From positions 124,001 through 188,000 of the forward strand of contig CAMVLT010000001.1 of assembly GCA_947168395.1 (NCBI GenBank): DNA of 64,000 nt, read 5' to 3'. Positions 26,579 through 35,620 of this stretch are shown piece after piece. Origin of the DNA: an uncultured Prevotellaceae bacterium (GTDB lineage Bacteria; Bacteroidota; Bacteroidia; Bacteroidales; Bacteroidaceae). The notes below the pieces were generated by a model that saw only the letters and a program-made list of their open reading frames with translations, did no database searches and had not been told where the DNA came from. Positions within the stretch are counted from its first letter, which is position 1. Every line of letters starts with the position of its first letter. The position numbers and the translations under genes were made by a program.

Positions 26579-28306
26579 TTACTTCACCTGACGACCAGCA
26601 GCGTTGACGGTGCCGTACTCAGTCTCGATGAGAATCTGTCCGTCCTTAACCACCTTATAGACGTTGAACGAACGTTGAGCCTTAGAGCCGACTGCCTGGA
26701 TGGCATCAACATCGCCTGGGTCATCATTAAATGCGTAGATGACGATGACGTCAATGCCCTGACTCTCTCCACCACCAGCCTTCAGCGTAATGTCGGTAGG
26801 CTCGGTGATTTCCAGCAGGTCGGACTCAGCGTTAGTCCAGTTGGTAGCGGAAGCCGATAGGTAGATTTCGTTCTCCTCGCCCTCGCCCTTGGTCAGTGTG
26901 CAGATGTAGTTAGGCTCCTTGGCGGCATCGAAGAGGATGGCGCGAATCTTATAGGAACCTGGTTGCAGGGTCACGAGCTTGGTGTCCTCGGTGACGTAGC
27001 CAGCCTTAGACATAGAGGAACGGATGGCAGCATTGGCCTGGGTACAAGCGGTAGCACCAGGAATGTCCTCGCCCTCAGAGAGGTAGACGGCACCTTCCAT
27101 ATCGGTCTTGGTGTAGCTGAGTACATACGTGGTGTCGCTATTCAGCTCGAAGGAAGTGTTGAACTCCTTGCTGATGGCAGCGTGCTGATAGACATTGCCC
27201 TCCTCGTCCTTCAGCCAGTAGGGGAACTGCATCTTGACGCTGGTGCCCGACATGGCCTCAGTCTCAGCGACGAGTTCCTTGAGCACGATGGTGCTCTCCT
27301 CGCCCTCGTAGACAGCAACGACGTTGTACTTACAGGGCTTCTTCTCCTGAGCCTCGGAAATGGTGATGCTCTTCATGCGGAAATTGCCAAAGAGGAAGGT
27401 GAGGTCGCCATCCACCTGAACCTCGAACTTATAGTTGGCGTTGGCATTCACCCAGATAGAGTCCTGGAGGCCCGTCGACGAAACGAGTCCTTCGGGAGCA
27501 ATGGCGCCGCCGTTCAAGGCCTGGATGCAAGTCTGCTTAGAGGAGTTACCCTTGGTGGCATTCACACCGTTGAACGTAATGACATCGCCCACCTTACAGT
27601 CGGGAATCGTCATCGTCAGATTGGTGGCATTGAACACTAAGAGGCCAGCAAAAGAGCCTGTAAGGTCGCCAACGAACATCTTGTCAGTGCCGGCAGTGAA
27701 CGTCAAATCCTCAGTGACGGGCAGGATGTTGTCGGCATCCAGCATAATCTCGCTGTCGCGCAGGGTCTGATGGATGAAGTGACGCTCGTCAGTCTTGATG
27801 CACTTCCAGTAGGTTCCGCCGTTGCTCTCATTGAAAGCAGGGTCGTTGCCGTCATCGGCTATAATCTTGTCCTTGGTTTCCTGGTCAATCTGGAATGTCC
27901 ACGATGTCTTGCGCTCTGTGCCACGGGTCTTGAAGTTGAGCGCATAGCCACCCTCAGCGGCCAGTTCAACGCCATTGACCTTCACCGAGGTAATGTTCAG
28001 CGTGTACTCCGTAGAGGGCTGCAGTTCAAACTCTACCAAGTCGAAGGTGATACCCTCGGCAAAGGTGCCCTCAACGCCGTCGAAGGCCAAGTCTTCGTTG
28101 CCGAAGTTACCCTCCAGCACGAAAGTGGTGGCAGTGGGGTCTTCAACACCAGTGACATTGGGGAACGTCACCGTAATCTTACCATTGTTGGGATTGACCT
28201 TCTTTCCATTAGCAATGCTGAAGTGGATGTCGCCCAACTCTACCTGAGCCATAGCGCCCAGGCAGACAAAGAATGCCATAAAGGCGAGCGTAGTAATCTT
28301 TTTCAT
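26579..28306 (-). CDS. Secreted protein of unknown function in the polysaccharide operon
   Basis: 575 residues with a signal peptide (MKKITTLAFMAFFVCLGAMAQ). The N-terminal 110 residues look like a bacterial Ig-like fold of the type that describes extremes of functions (IHFSIANGKKVNPNNGKITV...FVLEGNFGNEDLAFDG). This is followed by beta-rich segments resembling carbohydrate-binding jelly rolls. The C-terminus (VYKVVKDGQILIETEYGTVN AAGRQVK) resembles the degenerate sorting-type tail of Prevotella exported proteins. No catalytic family is recognised. Its place between SusD and GH115 suggests a surface or secreted glycan-binding or degrading role, by inference only. Confidence 0.7.
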   Translation of the reverse strand: MKKITTLAFMAFFVCLGAMAQVELGDIHFSIANGKKVNPNNGKITVTFPNVTGVEDPTATTFVLEGNFGNEDLAFDGVEGTFAEGITFDLVEFELQPSTEYTLNITSVKVNGVELAAEGGYALNFKTRGTERKTSWTFQIDQETKDKIIADDGNDPAFNESNGGTYWKCIKTDERHFIHQTLRDSEIMLDADNILPVTEDLTFTAGTDKMFVGDLTGSFAGLLVFNATNLTMTIPDCKVGDVITFNGVNATKGNSSKQTCIQALNGGAIAPEGLVSSTGLQDSIWVNANANYKFEVQVDGDLTFLFGNFRMKSITISEAQEKKPCKYNVVAVYEGEESTIVLKELVAETEAMSGTSVKMQFPYWLKDEEGNVYQHAAISKEFNTSFELNSDTTYVLSYTKTDMEGAVYLSEGEDIPGATACTQANAAIRSSMSKAGYVTEDTKLVTLQPGSYKIRAILFDAAKEPNYICTLTKGEGEENEIYLSASATNWTNAESDLLEITEPTDITLKAGGGESQGIDVIVIYAFNDDPGDVDAIQAVGSKAQRSFNVYKVVKDGQILIETEYGTVNAAGRQVK

Positions 28307-28320
28307 AATGCACTATTTTA

Positions 28321-28358
28321 ATTACGTTATTACGATATTACGATATTACGTTATTACG
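28321..28358. repeat. ATTACG(AT) tandem repeat
   Basis: Six ATTACG units spaced by 1-3 bases fill the gap between the SusD stop and the next gene's start. Confidence 0.8.
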
Positions 28359-28360
28359 AC

Positions 28361-30397
28361 CTACTTATAAGGCAAGTAGCAGTTGTGCGTCGTGATGCCA
28401 GGCGCATTGTTCTGCAGCATACGGCTGAGCCAGATGTCGCCGAAGTTGCCACCGTAGGTGCCTGCCTGATTCTTATGCAGAGCCAGGCGACGCAGATCGG
28501 AGAAACGGGTACCTTCGAAGGCAAACTCCATTGCATATTCGTCACAGAGCAAGTCCTCCATAGCGTTGATGTAGTCGTCCTTGGTGTAGTTCGTCAGATT
28601 GAGCCCGAACTTCCTGTTGATGTCGGCAATCTTGGCATTGAGCACCGTGCTGTAGCGATAGGAGGAATAAAGGTCCTCGACGGCTCCCGCACCGTGGAAG
28701 TGGATGCCGACAAACGACTTCGTAGTACCGTTCTTGAACACGTCGGAGTTCTCCTGGGCAAGGAACGGCAGACGGGTGGTCAGCAGTTCGTAGGACTCAG
28801 GCGTGAGGTAGTACTTGTCGTCGATGTGCGACTGCGTCATGTCGAGCACCTTGTTGCCCTGCTCGTCAATGGAGTCGTTGCCCGCCTGGTCCTTGAGGTA
28901 CACCTCGAGGTAACGGTAGTTGGTCAGCTCGGAGTGCAGGCCGTTCTTCAGCACGGCAAAAGCGGCATCGGGATAGCCCATGCGGTTGATAGCCTCAGCC
29001 AAGTGGAGCCAGACGGTGGCATTGCGGTAGAGGTAGATATAAGCTGTAGAAGGCTTATAGGTATAGACGTAGGAAGAGTCAGCACCTTCACCCTGACAAA
29101 TGATGCTTGCACGGCCATCGCCAAGAGCCATGTTCTTTACAATCCAGTTGAAAGGCGACACCTTCACCTGTTCCGTATAATAGTAGTACTGGGCACGACG
29201 GGCTGAGTCGCAATAAGCTTGAGAGGGAACAATCTGTATGCCCTCGGTCTTGGGGCAGTTGAAGACGCTCTCCATCGGGTCGTCAACAACGACAGAGATG
29301 TTACGCTCCGTACCATAATAGTTATAGCCGTAGGCAGCAGGAACGTCCGTCGTCTTGCCCATCGTGTAGTTGACGGCCATCGGGATGTACGAGATGACAT
29401 CACCAGGTGAGGCAGTATGTACGAATGAGTTCTCCCATATAGGTGTGCCACTGTAAAGGGTGTTGTTCTTGGCTGCGTTGTAGTCGGCAGGCCACTCCGT
29501 GAAGTTCTTGAAGATGGGGCTGTACTCACTGAACCGAGTGTTCATGAAGTCGTTGTAGTTGACAGAGATGTTACTCGGATTGAGGAATCCCTGATAGCGC
29601 AGATACTGATAGTAGCACGTAGCTGCCTGCTCATACTTACCCAGTTCCAGGTAGATGTCGCCTAACACAACGTTGAGTGGGATGAAGCACTTGCTGGGAC
29701 GGATGAACTTCTCGACATTCTGGCCGCGCTCGTCCTTCCAGTTGAGCACACCGATGGAGCGCGATGCCTGGTTGAAGGTGGGCACAGAAATCTGCGCGTC
29801 AGAGTAGCGGGCTTTGAGGGTTTCCAGCATCTGGGCCTCGCTTGCCAGAATGGTCTCATAGCCAGTCATCGTGGTGTTGGCGTTGATTTGGCCAATGGTG
29901 GTGACAGGATCAGTGATGTAGGGCACAGCACCATACTGACGGGCCAGCTGCAAATAAGTCCACGCACGGAACGAAGCCACAGCGGCATACTCGTTGCACA
30001 CTACGTTCTGAGAACCCGTTGCCAACGTGGTGTCACGATGGGCCAGATAATAGTTGCAGTTGTTGATGACCTTATAATAAAGGTACACGCTGTCGTACTT
30101 GTTGGTGGCATTAGCCGTGAACGATGCCAGGTCGCGCAGATGGGTGGTGGCCTTTTCCGTGGGGCGCACCAGGTCGCCACGCAGCTCATTCTGGAAGTAA
30201 TACTGGTCAGCCAACTGCTGCAGGGCCTGCATGATGCCGTATGCGTAGAAGACGGAGTCTGTCTTCTGGTCGAGTGCAGGGTCAAATACCTGGCGGTTGC
30301 TGTCAGTCTCGAGCATGTCGGAGCAGCTGGTGACTGCAACACCGCCGCAGAACAGCGAACAGGCGATGAGATATTTCGTGATATTCTTGGTAATCAT
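28361..30397 (-). CDS. SusD/RagB-family lipoprotein, second pair
   Basis: 678 residues from the ATG at 30397 (MITKNITKYL), chosen because the next two lipoprotein genes also begin MITK; an ATG 3 codons upstream is possible. The lipobox VAVTSC gives an acylated cysteine near residue 25, so it is anchored at the cell surface. TPR-like helices (VNNCNYYLAHRD, ASFRAWTYLQLARQYGAVPY, LVLGDIYLELGKYEQAATCY) and the terminal RAGB-like CDEYAMEFAFEGTRFSDLRR identify the family. It caps the SusC transporter encoded 31 bases upstream and binds the glycan. Confidence 0.93.
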   Translation of the reverse strand: MITKNITKYLIACSLFCGGVAVTSCSDMLETDSNRQVFDPALDQKTDSVFYAYGIMQALQQLADQYYFQNELRGDLVRPTEKATTHLRDLASFTANATNKYDSVYLYYKVINNCNYYLAHRDTTLATGSQNVVCNEYAAVASFRAWTYLQLARQYGAVPYITDPVTTIGQINANTTMTGYETILASEAQMLETLKARYSDAQISVPTFNQASRSIGVLNWKDERGQNVEKFIRPSKCFIPLNVVLGDIYLELGKYEQAATCYYQYLRYQGFLNPSNISVNYNDFMNTRFSEYSPIFKNFTEWPADYNAAKNNTLYSGTPIWENSFVHTASPGDVISYIPMAVNYTMGKTTDVPAAYGYNYYGTERNISVVVDDPMESVFNCPKTEGIQIVPSQAYCDSARRAQYYYYTEQVKVSPFNWIVKNMALGDGRASIICQGEGADSSYVYTYKPSTAYIYLYRNATVWLHLAEAINRMGYPDAAFAVLKNGLHSELTNYRYLEVYLKDQAGNDSIDEQGNKVLDMTQSHIDDKYYLTPESYELLTTRLPFLAQENSDVFKNGTTKSFVGIHFHGAGAVEDLYSSYRYSTVLNAKIADINRKFGLNLTNYTKDDYINAMEDLLCDEYAMEFAFEGTRFSDLRRLALHKNQAGTYGGNFGDIWLSRMLQNNAPGITTHNCYLPYK

Positions 30398-30400
30398 AAT

Positions 30401-30430
30401 TATCAATTTTCAATTATCAATTTTCAATTA
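30401..30430. repeat. AATTGA(TA/AA) tandem repeat, copy 1
   Basis: Alternating ATCAATT and TTCAATT units between the SusC stop (which lies inside the repeat) and the SusD start. Similar copies at 35589 and 39604. Confidence 0.8.
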
Positions 30431-33400
30431 CAAGTTAATCTTGACACCCATAGAGAAGACACGTCCCTGAGCGATGTTGCCACAATCGATGCCCTGATAG
30501 AGCTGATGGTTGCTGAGCGAGAACTCGGGGTCGCTGCCCGTGTACTTGGTCAAGGTCAGGAGATTGCGGCCTTCAGCCCAAACGGAGATGCCTTGCAACC
30601 ACGACTGCCAGGAATCGGGAATGGGAACCTGGTAGGTAAGCATAGCACTCTTCAGACGCAGGTAGGACCCGTCTTCTATCCAACGGTCAGAGAAGCGGTT
30701 GTTGCCCATGGGGTCGCCATAGTTGACGCGGGGCAGGTTGGTCTGCTGGCCCTCATAGCGCCAGTGACCAATCTCAGCAACCTGCTGGTTGTAGAGCGTA
30801 GCACCGCTGTTGAGGATGGAGCGCTGGTAGTTGTACACATCGTTGCCCAGGCTATAGTTGAAGTTCACACCCAGTGTGAAACGCTTCCAGTTAAGGTTCA
30901 GGAAGAGGTTACCAAAGATGTCGGGGTTGGGGTCGCCGATAATGGTCTTGTCGGCCTCGTTAATGCAATTGTCGTGGTTGACATCCTCGAAGATAACGTC
31001 ACCCGCTGAGAAATACTTCCTGGCACCTGTCTCATCAACCACATACAGGCCAGCTGCGGCAGCATCGGCTGAGGTTGCATAGACGCCGCTGGTCTTGTAG
31101 CCGTAGAACACGCCCACGGGGTTGCCCACAGCCGTCAGTATATTGTCAGTGCCGTAGATGGACGAGGTGTAGTTGCCGTTAGCCAGTGCCTTGACCTCAT
31201 TCTTATAATGGCCTACGGTAGCACCTATTTCCAGTTGCCAGTCCTTGCATACTACAGGCTTGCCATTGATGCCGAACTCGAAGCCAGTGTTACGCAACTT
31301 GCCGTCGTTGGTCCAGTAGTTGTTGATACCGCCAATGGGATTGTCGAAGGTCTTGAGCGCCAGCAAATCCTTGGTGTTGTGGATGAAGTAGTTGACAGAA
31401 GCACCTAAGCGATTGTGCAGGAAATAGCCCTGAAGGCCGAAGTTCAGCTTCGATGTCGTCTCCCACTTGATTTCCTCGTTACCCACATTGGTGAGCTGCA
31501 TACCTATCTCGGTGTAGTTGTAGCGCACGGTGTTGAACGAGGTGCGGGCAGCATAGTTGCTAATGCCGTCGTTACCGCTCATGTCGAAGCCTGCGTTCAG
31601 GCGCAGGTAGTTGATGCCTGCCGTCTTGGGGAACCAATTCTCGTTGGTCAGCACCCAGCCTAACTGTACGCTGGGGAAGATGGCCCACTTCACGCCAGCC
31701 AGCTTCACGCCGCCGTCGGCATTGGAGCCGAAACGGCTGTTGGCCTCGGCCAGCACGGATACGGTGGCAAAGTACTTGTTCATGTAGCTGTAGTCGCCTG
31801 AGAGGTACCACTGCATGTTCTTCCAAACATCGTCAGCACCATGAACGGTAGAATACACGTCATTGCCAGTGGCCAGCTTCGGGTTCTTGTCGTCCTCGAG
31901 CTTCGTAGAGTACTGGGTGGCAATGTCGCTGTTGTCGAACGAGAAGTAGTTGTAGCGGAAACCGCCTGTAGCAGCTATGTCGTGGGCACCTATCTTCTTG
32001 TTCCAGTCCACATGGGTATTGCTGAGCACATTCGTCTCTTTCGAGAAGATGGAGGCCGTCTTGGAATAGACTGTACCAAGGTTCTCGATAGCGAAGGAGG
32101 GCAGTCCGATGTTGGGACGGTAGTAAGCCTGCGAGTTACGATTGAGATAGTAACTGAAGTGGGATGTTATCTTCCACTCCTTGCTCAACTCGTAGGTAGG
32201 CGTGATGGTCACGTTAAAGAAGGTGTTCTCGTTACGGTTCTTGCGCTCACCCGCACCGTTTGTCATCAGCGCCAGCGGATTGGCCAGCGAGTAGTTACCG
32301 TCATTCAGGGTGCTGTAGAGGTCGTCGGCATCCGAGAGGAGCGACGTGAAGTCATTGATATTCTTGTTATACTGATAAGGATTGAGCAGAGGACTCTTAA
32401 TCAGCGACAGGAATGCCGGCGAGGTAATGGTGCCAGCGTTGAGGTCGGCAGGAACGCCCTCGTCGAAGAGGTTCGTATTGGTACGCGAGAACGACATGTC
32501 GAACTTCGTGTGAAAGTTGTATAGCAGATTGATGTCGGTATTGAAGCGTACGTTGATACGGTCGAAACTCGTAGAGCGCACGTTCTTCATCGTCTGGATA
32601 TAAGCCACGGAGAGGTTATACATACCAATATCATCACCACCCTGCACGTTGATGCTGTAGTTGTGGGTCAGTGCTGTGCGATAGACGTAGTCGCTCCAGT
32701 CGGTGTCGTTATGATAGGTATTGTAATAATAGCCGTCCTTGGCATCGTTCAGGAAGTTGAACTGCAGGGGATTCGTCGAGGAACCTATGCGGCGCTGCAC
32801 CTCAGGGATGGTGCCTAACTGCTCGACGGCATAGTTACGGTACTGCGCAGCATTCATCATCGTAGGATAGTTGGGAGTGAACGTCCAACCCACACCTAAC
32901 TTGGCATCGATGCGCGTTGCCATAGAGTGGCCGCGCTTGGTCTCGATGAGGATAACGCCGTTGGAGCCACGGGCACCATAGAGGGCTGTAGCATTCTTCA
33001 GCACCGTCACCTTGTAGATATCCTCGGGCGATATAGAAGCCAGCATATTGAAAATGTCACCCTGATGGAGGGGTACACGGCTCTGCTGCATATCCAGCTC
33101 CACACCGTCGACAATGATAAGAGGCTGGGCATTGGCATTGATGGAACTGATGCCTCGGATGAACATGGCTGCTCCCTGCTCGAGATTGCCTGAATGCATG
33201 TTCATGCGGATGTCGCCACCAAGCTTGCCAGTCATCTCCTCGTCAATAGAGAGGCCGTTGCCGTTGGAAATGAAACTGTTGGTGGCCGTTATCGTAGTGC
33301 CGTCTTCATACATCGGCGAGAAGGCACTGCTGAGCATATTGATGCGCACCACCTGTTTCTCATCGCCTGCAACGATGGCCACCTGCTGCGAAAGGTACTG

Positions 33401-33739
33401 CGGGGTCTGCACAAAGAGGGAGGTAGCAAAAGCTGGCACCTTCAAGGTGAACTTACCTTCATCATCGGTCATGGAAACATAACGCATGTCGTTGAGAACC
33501 TGGACACGCACACCTGAAAGAGGCTGCTTCGTGGCATCATCGACGACAATACCCTGCACGTTGATAGTTGGATTGGTATCGACAACGGTCGTGCGCTTCG
33601 GAGCCTTGATGGTCGTTGCGGTTTCCTCGTCACCGATTTCATCCTGAGCGAAAGCCACTGCGCTTGCTGACATGACAATGGCACAGAGTGAGAGTCTGAG
33701 ACTCTGACGCTGTAGGGAGTTATATATCGTACTCTTCAT
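30428..33739 (-). CDS. SusC/RagA TonB-linked outer membrane transporter, second pair
   Basis: 1103 residues from the ATG at 33739; two further in-frame ATGs lie within 3 codons upstream. A signal peptide ending in SAVAFAQ comes first, then a carboxypeptidase-regulatory domain at about 50-130 (VQGIVVDDATKQPLSGVRVQ) and a plug domain at about 150-270 (GAAMFIRGISSINANAQPLI, LKNATALYGARGSNGVILI). The rest is a 22-strand barrel ending in GRVFSMGVKINL. It imports oligosaccharides across the outer membrane with TonB energy. A classical TonB box is not obvious. It starts 14 bases after the fasciclin gene. Confidence 0.93.
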   Translation of the reverse strand: MKSTIYNSLQRQSLRLSLCAIVMSASAVAFAQDEIGDEETATTIKAPKRTTVVDTNPTINVQGIVVDDATKQPLSGVRVQVLNDMRYVSMTDDEGKFTLKVPAFATSLFVQTPQYLSQQVAIVAGDEKQVVRINMLSSAFSPMYEDGTTITATNSFISNGNGLSIDEEMTGKLGGDIRMNMHSGNLEQGAAMFIRGISSINANAQPLIIVDGVELDMQQSRVPLHQGDIFNMLASISPEDIYKVTVLKNATALYGARGSNGVILIETKRGHSMATRIDAKLGVGWTFTPNYPTMMNAAQYRNYAVEQLGTIPEVQRRIGSSTNPLQFNFLNDAKDGYYYNTYHNDTDWSDYVYRTALTHNYSINVQGGDDIGMYNLSVAYIQTMKNVRSTSFDRINVRFNTDINLLYNFHTKFDMSFSRTNTNLFDEGVPADLNAGTITSPAFLSLIKSPLLNPYQYNKNINDFTSLLSDADDLYSTLNDGNYSLANPLALMTNGAGERKNRNENTFFNVTITPTYELSKEWKITSHFSYYLNRNSQAYYRPNIGLPSFAIENLGTVYSKTASIFSKETNVLSNTHVDWNKKIGAHDIAATGGFRYNYFSFDNSDIATQYSTKLEDDKNPKLATGNDVYSTVHGADDVWKNMQWYLSGDYSYMNKYFATVSVLAEANSRFGSNADGGVKLAGVKWAIFPSVQLGWVLTNENWFPKTAGINYLRLNAGFDMSGNDGISNYAARTSFNTVRYNYTEIGMQLTNVGNEEIKWETTSKLNFGLQGYFLHNRLGASVNYFIHNTKDLLALKTFDNPIGGINNYWTNDGKLRNTGFEFGINGKPVVCKDWQLEIGATVGHYKNEVKALANGNYTSSIYGTDNILTAVGNPVGVFYGYKTSGVYATSADAAAAGLYVVDETGARKYFSAGDVIFEDVNHDNCINEADKTIIGDPNPDIFGNLFLNLNWKRFTLGVNFNYSLGNDVYNYQRSILNSGATLYNQQVAEIGHWRYEGQQTNLPRVNYGDPMGNNRFSDRWIEDGSYLRLKSAMLTYQVPIPDSWQSWLQGISVWAEGRNLLTLTKYTGSDPEFSLSNHQLYQGIDCGNIAQGRVFSMGVKINL

Positions 33740-33753
33740 AGTCATCATTATTC

Positions 33754-35586
33754 TTAATTAGCCCAATAGTCATTATATTCCTTGGGGACGAGATAGACAC
33801 CCGCCACACGCATCTGTTGGTCGTACTTCTTACGGTTAGCAGAGGAGGTGTAGGTCTTGGTGTGCATCATCATCAGGTTTGGATAGGCATCCAGTCCGTA
33901 GTAGCAGGCTGGGAAGGTGAACTCGCCAAGGTCGATGACGTTGACACGTCCAGGATCACCCACGTATGTCAGCGTGGCAGTGCTCTCGCCATCATCGGTG
34001 GTAATCTCCGATGTCGATTTTGCACCTTCAGGAAGCACCGTCAGCTGCTGTTTGTTATTAGCATCGGTCCAGCTGAGGTAGAAACGCAGATAGTAGGGTC
34101 GTAGGATGGCCTGAGGCTCCTCTACCTGGGCAGGAACGGTCACTACATATATATGATAGGTAGTGGAGCGTACATTCTCGAGCGGGAAGCAGAACTCGGG
34201 CTTACCGGTTGTACCGTCGATATTGGCACTGTCGACTGCAACGTAGGAGAAGAAGCGTGAGGTGGACGGGAAGAGCCACTGACGGAACATCCTGGGCACC
34301 TTGCTGAAGAGGCTGTCACGACCTGCAAGACTGTCGAACGGAACATTGTGAGTGGTCAGCTTAGTCACCTTCAAAGTAGTCAGCACCTCTCTTCCATTCA
34401 CCATCTTCACAGGCTTCTTCACGATGATTGTCGGGTTGTACGTCTGCCAGGGACGGAAGGTCAGCGAGTCGATGGTACGTGTCATACCGTTACTCATCTC
34501 ATCAATAGCAACAGTGTGCTCCAACACCGTCTGGGCATTCTGCAGATAGGAACCCGACGTGGAGAAAACAGAGTCGGTTGGTGTCAGCGTGCCGACACCT
34601 AATAACGGCAGATTGTGCTCATTGTTCTTCGAGAACACGAGGTTGCGGACGATGTTGCGGCGTGTGAGGGAGTCCTGCAGTTCGGCGGCGTCAACCTCGA
34701 CGGCCTTGTCGGCCTTGGAATCAGTAGCCTTGATGGAAGAAGCTACGGTCGTCTTCTTCTCGAGGTCCATATAGTCCATCTTCGGAATGTAGTTGTAGCA
34801 AGGATTGATTTTGGCGTAGGCATCGTCCCATGCCTTGTCATTGGGGACAAGCATGCAGAAGGTGCTGTCCTCATCCTCCAGGTCGACACGCATGATACTG
34901 CGGATGACGTTGTTGCGTTTCTTCAGCACGGAGTCGAGGTATGTCTGCTTGCCATCGACGAGCGGGCCGATGACAGAAGCATTGACATCGAGATAGTACT
35001 CATCGTACTTCTGGATGTAGCTCTTGAGATTGTCGCACCCCTCCAGGTTGTCGATATTCTCATAGAGGTTATAGTAGAACTCCGACATGCCGTTGATTTT
35101 GTGCATCAAGCCATTGGAGGAAGGCAGGTTGATGGCATTATAGGGGAAGCCGTCGAAAGATGCCTGTGTAAAAGGATGGTGCTTAGCATTGAGCGTGATG
35201 ATAGTGGCACTGTCCTGAGCAGCCGTCACGGGATAGTTGTACTCCGTGATATGATGCTGCATGAACTGCTTCACGATGGTAGCACTGTCACTGGCCAAGA
35301 GGCGGTTGTATTCGGCATCGCTGATGGAGCCGTCGATTGGAGCCCATACCGTATAGAAGCGCGGACTATTGAGGGATTCCGAAAAGTTGCACTTCTTGGC
35401 GAGGGCTGCAAACTTCGTCAGCTGCTGGTCACTGGAAATATTCTCCCACAACGTATTATTGGCAGCTGACAGCGCATCTGTCGGCACCGAGTTGTAGTCG
35501 TCATAGTCAGTGCAGCTGGTGACTGCGGCACCGCCGCAGCACAGCAAACAAGCGACGAGATAATTCTTCATATTCTTGGTAATCAT
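33754..35586 (-). CDS. Fasciclin-domain lipoprotein (third of the operon)
   Basis: 610 residues. It begins MITKNMKNYLVACLLCCGG with lipobox AAVTSC. FAS1-like segments are LTKFAALAKKCNFSESLNSP...YTVWAPIDG (about 55-190) and CMLVPNDKAWDDAYAKINP (about 240-370). A beta-rich C-terminal part ends in RVNVIDLGEFTFPACYYGLD. Fasciclin folds are adhesive or ligand-binding modules; beside SusCD such lipoproteins probably act as surface glycan-binding proteins, which is inference. Its first 30 codons are nearly the same DNA as the start of the SusD gene at 30.4 kb. Confidence 0.85.
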   Translation of the reverse strand: MITKNMKNYLVACLLCCGGAAVTSCTDYDDYNSVPTDALSAANNTLWENISSDQQLTKFAALAKKCNFSESLNSPRFYTVWAPIDGSISDAEYNRLLASDSATIVKQFMQHHITEYNYPVTAAQDSATIITLNAKHHPFTQASFDGFPYNAINLPSSNGLMHKINGMSEFYYNLYENIDNLEGCDNLKSYIQKYDEYYLDVNASVIGPLVDGKQTYLDSVLKKRNNVIRSIMRVDLEDEDSTFCMLVPNDKAWDDAYAKINPCYNYIPKMDYMDLEKKTTVASSIKATDSKADKAVEVDAAELQDSLTRRNIVRNLVFSKNNEHNLPLLGVGTLTPTDSVFSTSGSYLQNAQTVLEHTVAIDEMSNGMTRTIDSLTFRPWQTYNPTIIVKKPVKMVNGREVLTTLKVTKLTTHNVPFDSLAGRDSLFSKVPRMFRQWLFPSTSRFFSYVAVDSANIDGTTGKPEFCFPLENVRSTTYHIYVVTVPAQVEEPQAILRPYYLRFYLSWTDANNKQQLTVLPEGAKSTSEITTDDGESTATLTYVGDPGRVNVIDLGEFTFPACYYGLDAYPNLMMMHTKTYTSSANRKKYDQQMRVAGVYLVPKEYNDYWAN

Positions 35587-35588
35587 AA

Positions 35589-35619
35589 TTTTCAGTTCTC
35601 AATTATCAATTCTCAATTG
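35589..35619. repeat. AATTGA tandem repeat, copy 2
   Basis: Units of TCAATT(A/C)T between two fasciclin genes, directly in front of the ATG at 35586. Confidence 0.8.
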
Positions 35620-35620
35620 T

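Noticed and set aside
28321..28358. CRISPR-like repeat array
   Set aside because: Units are 6-8 bases without spacers; it is a simple tandem repeat.
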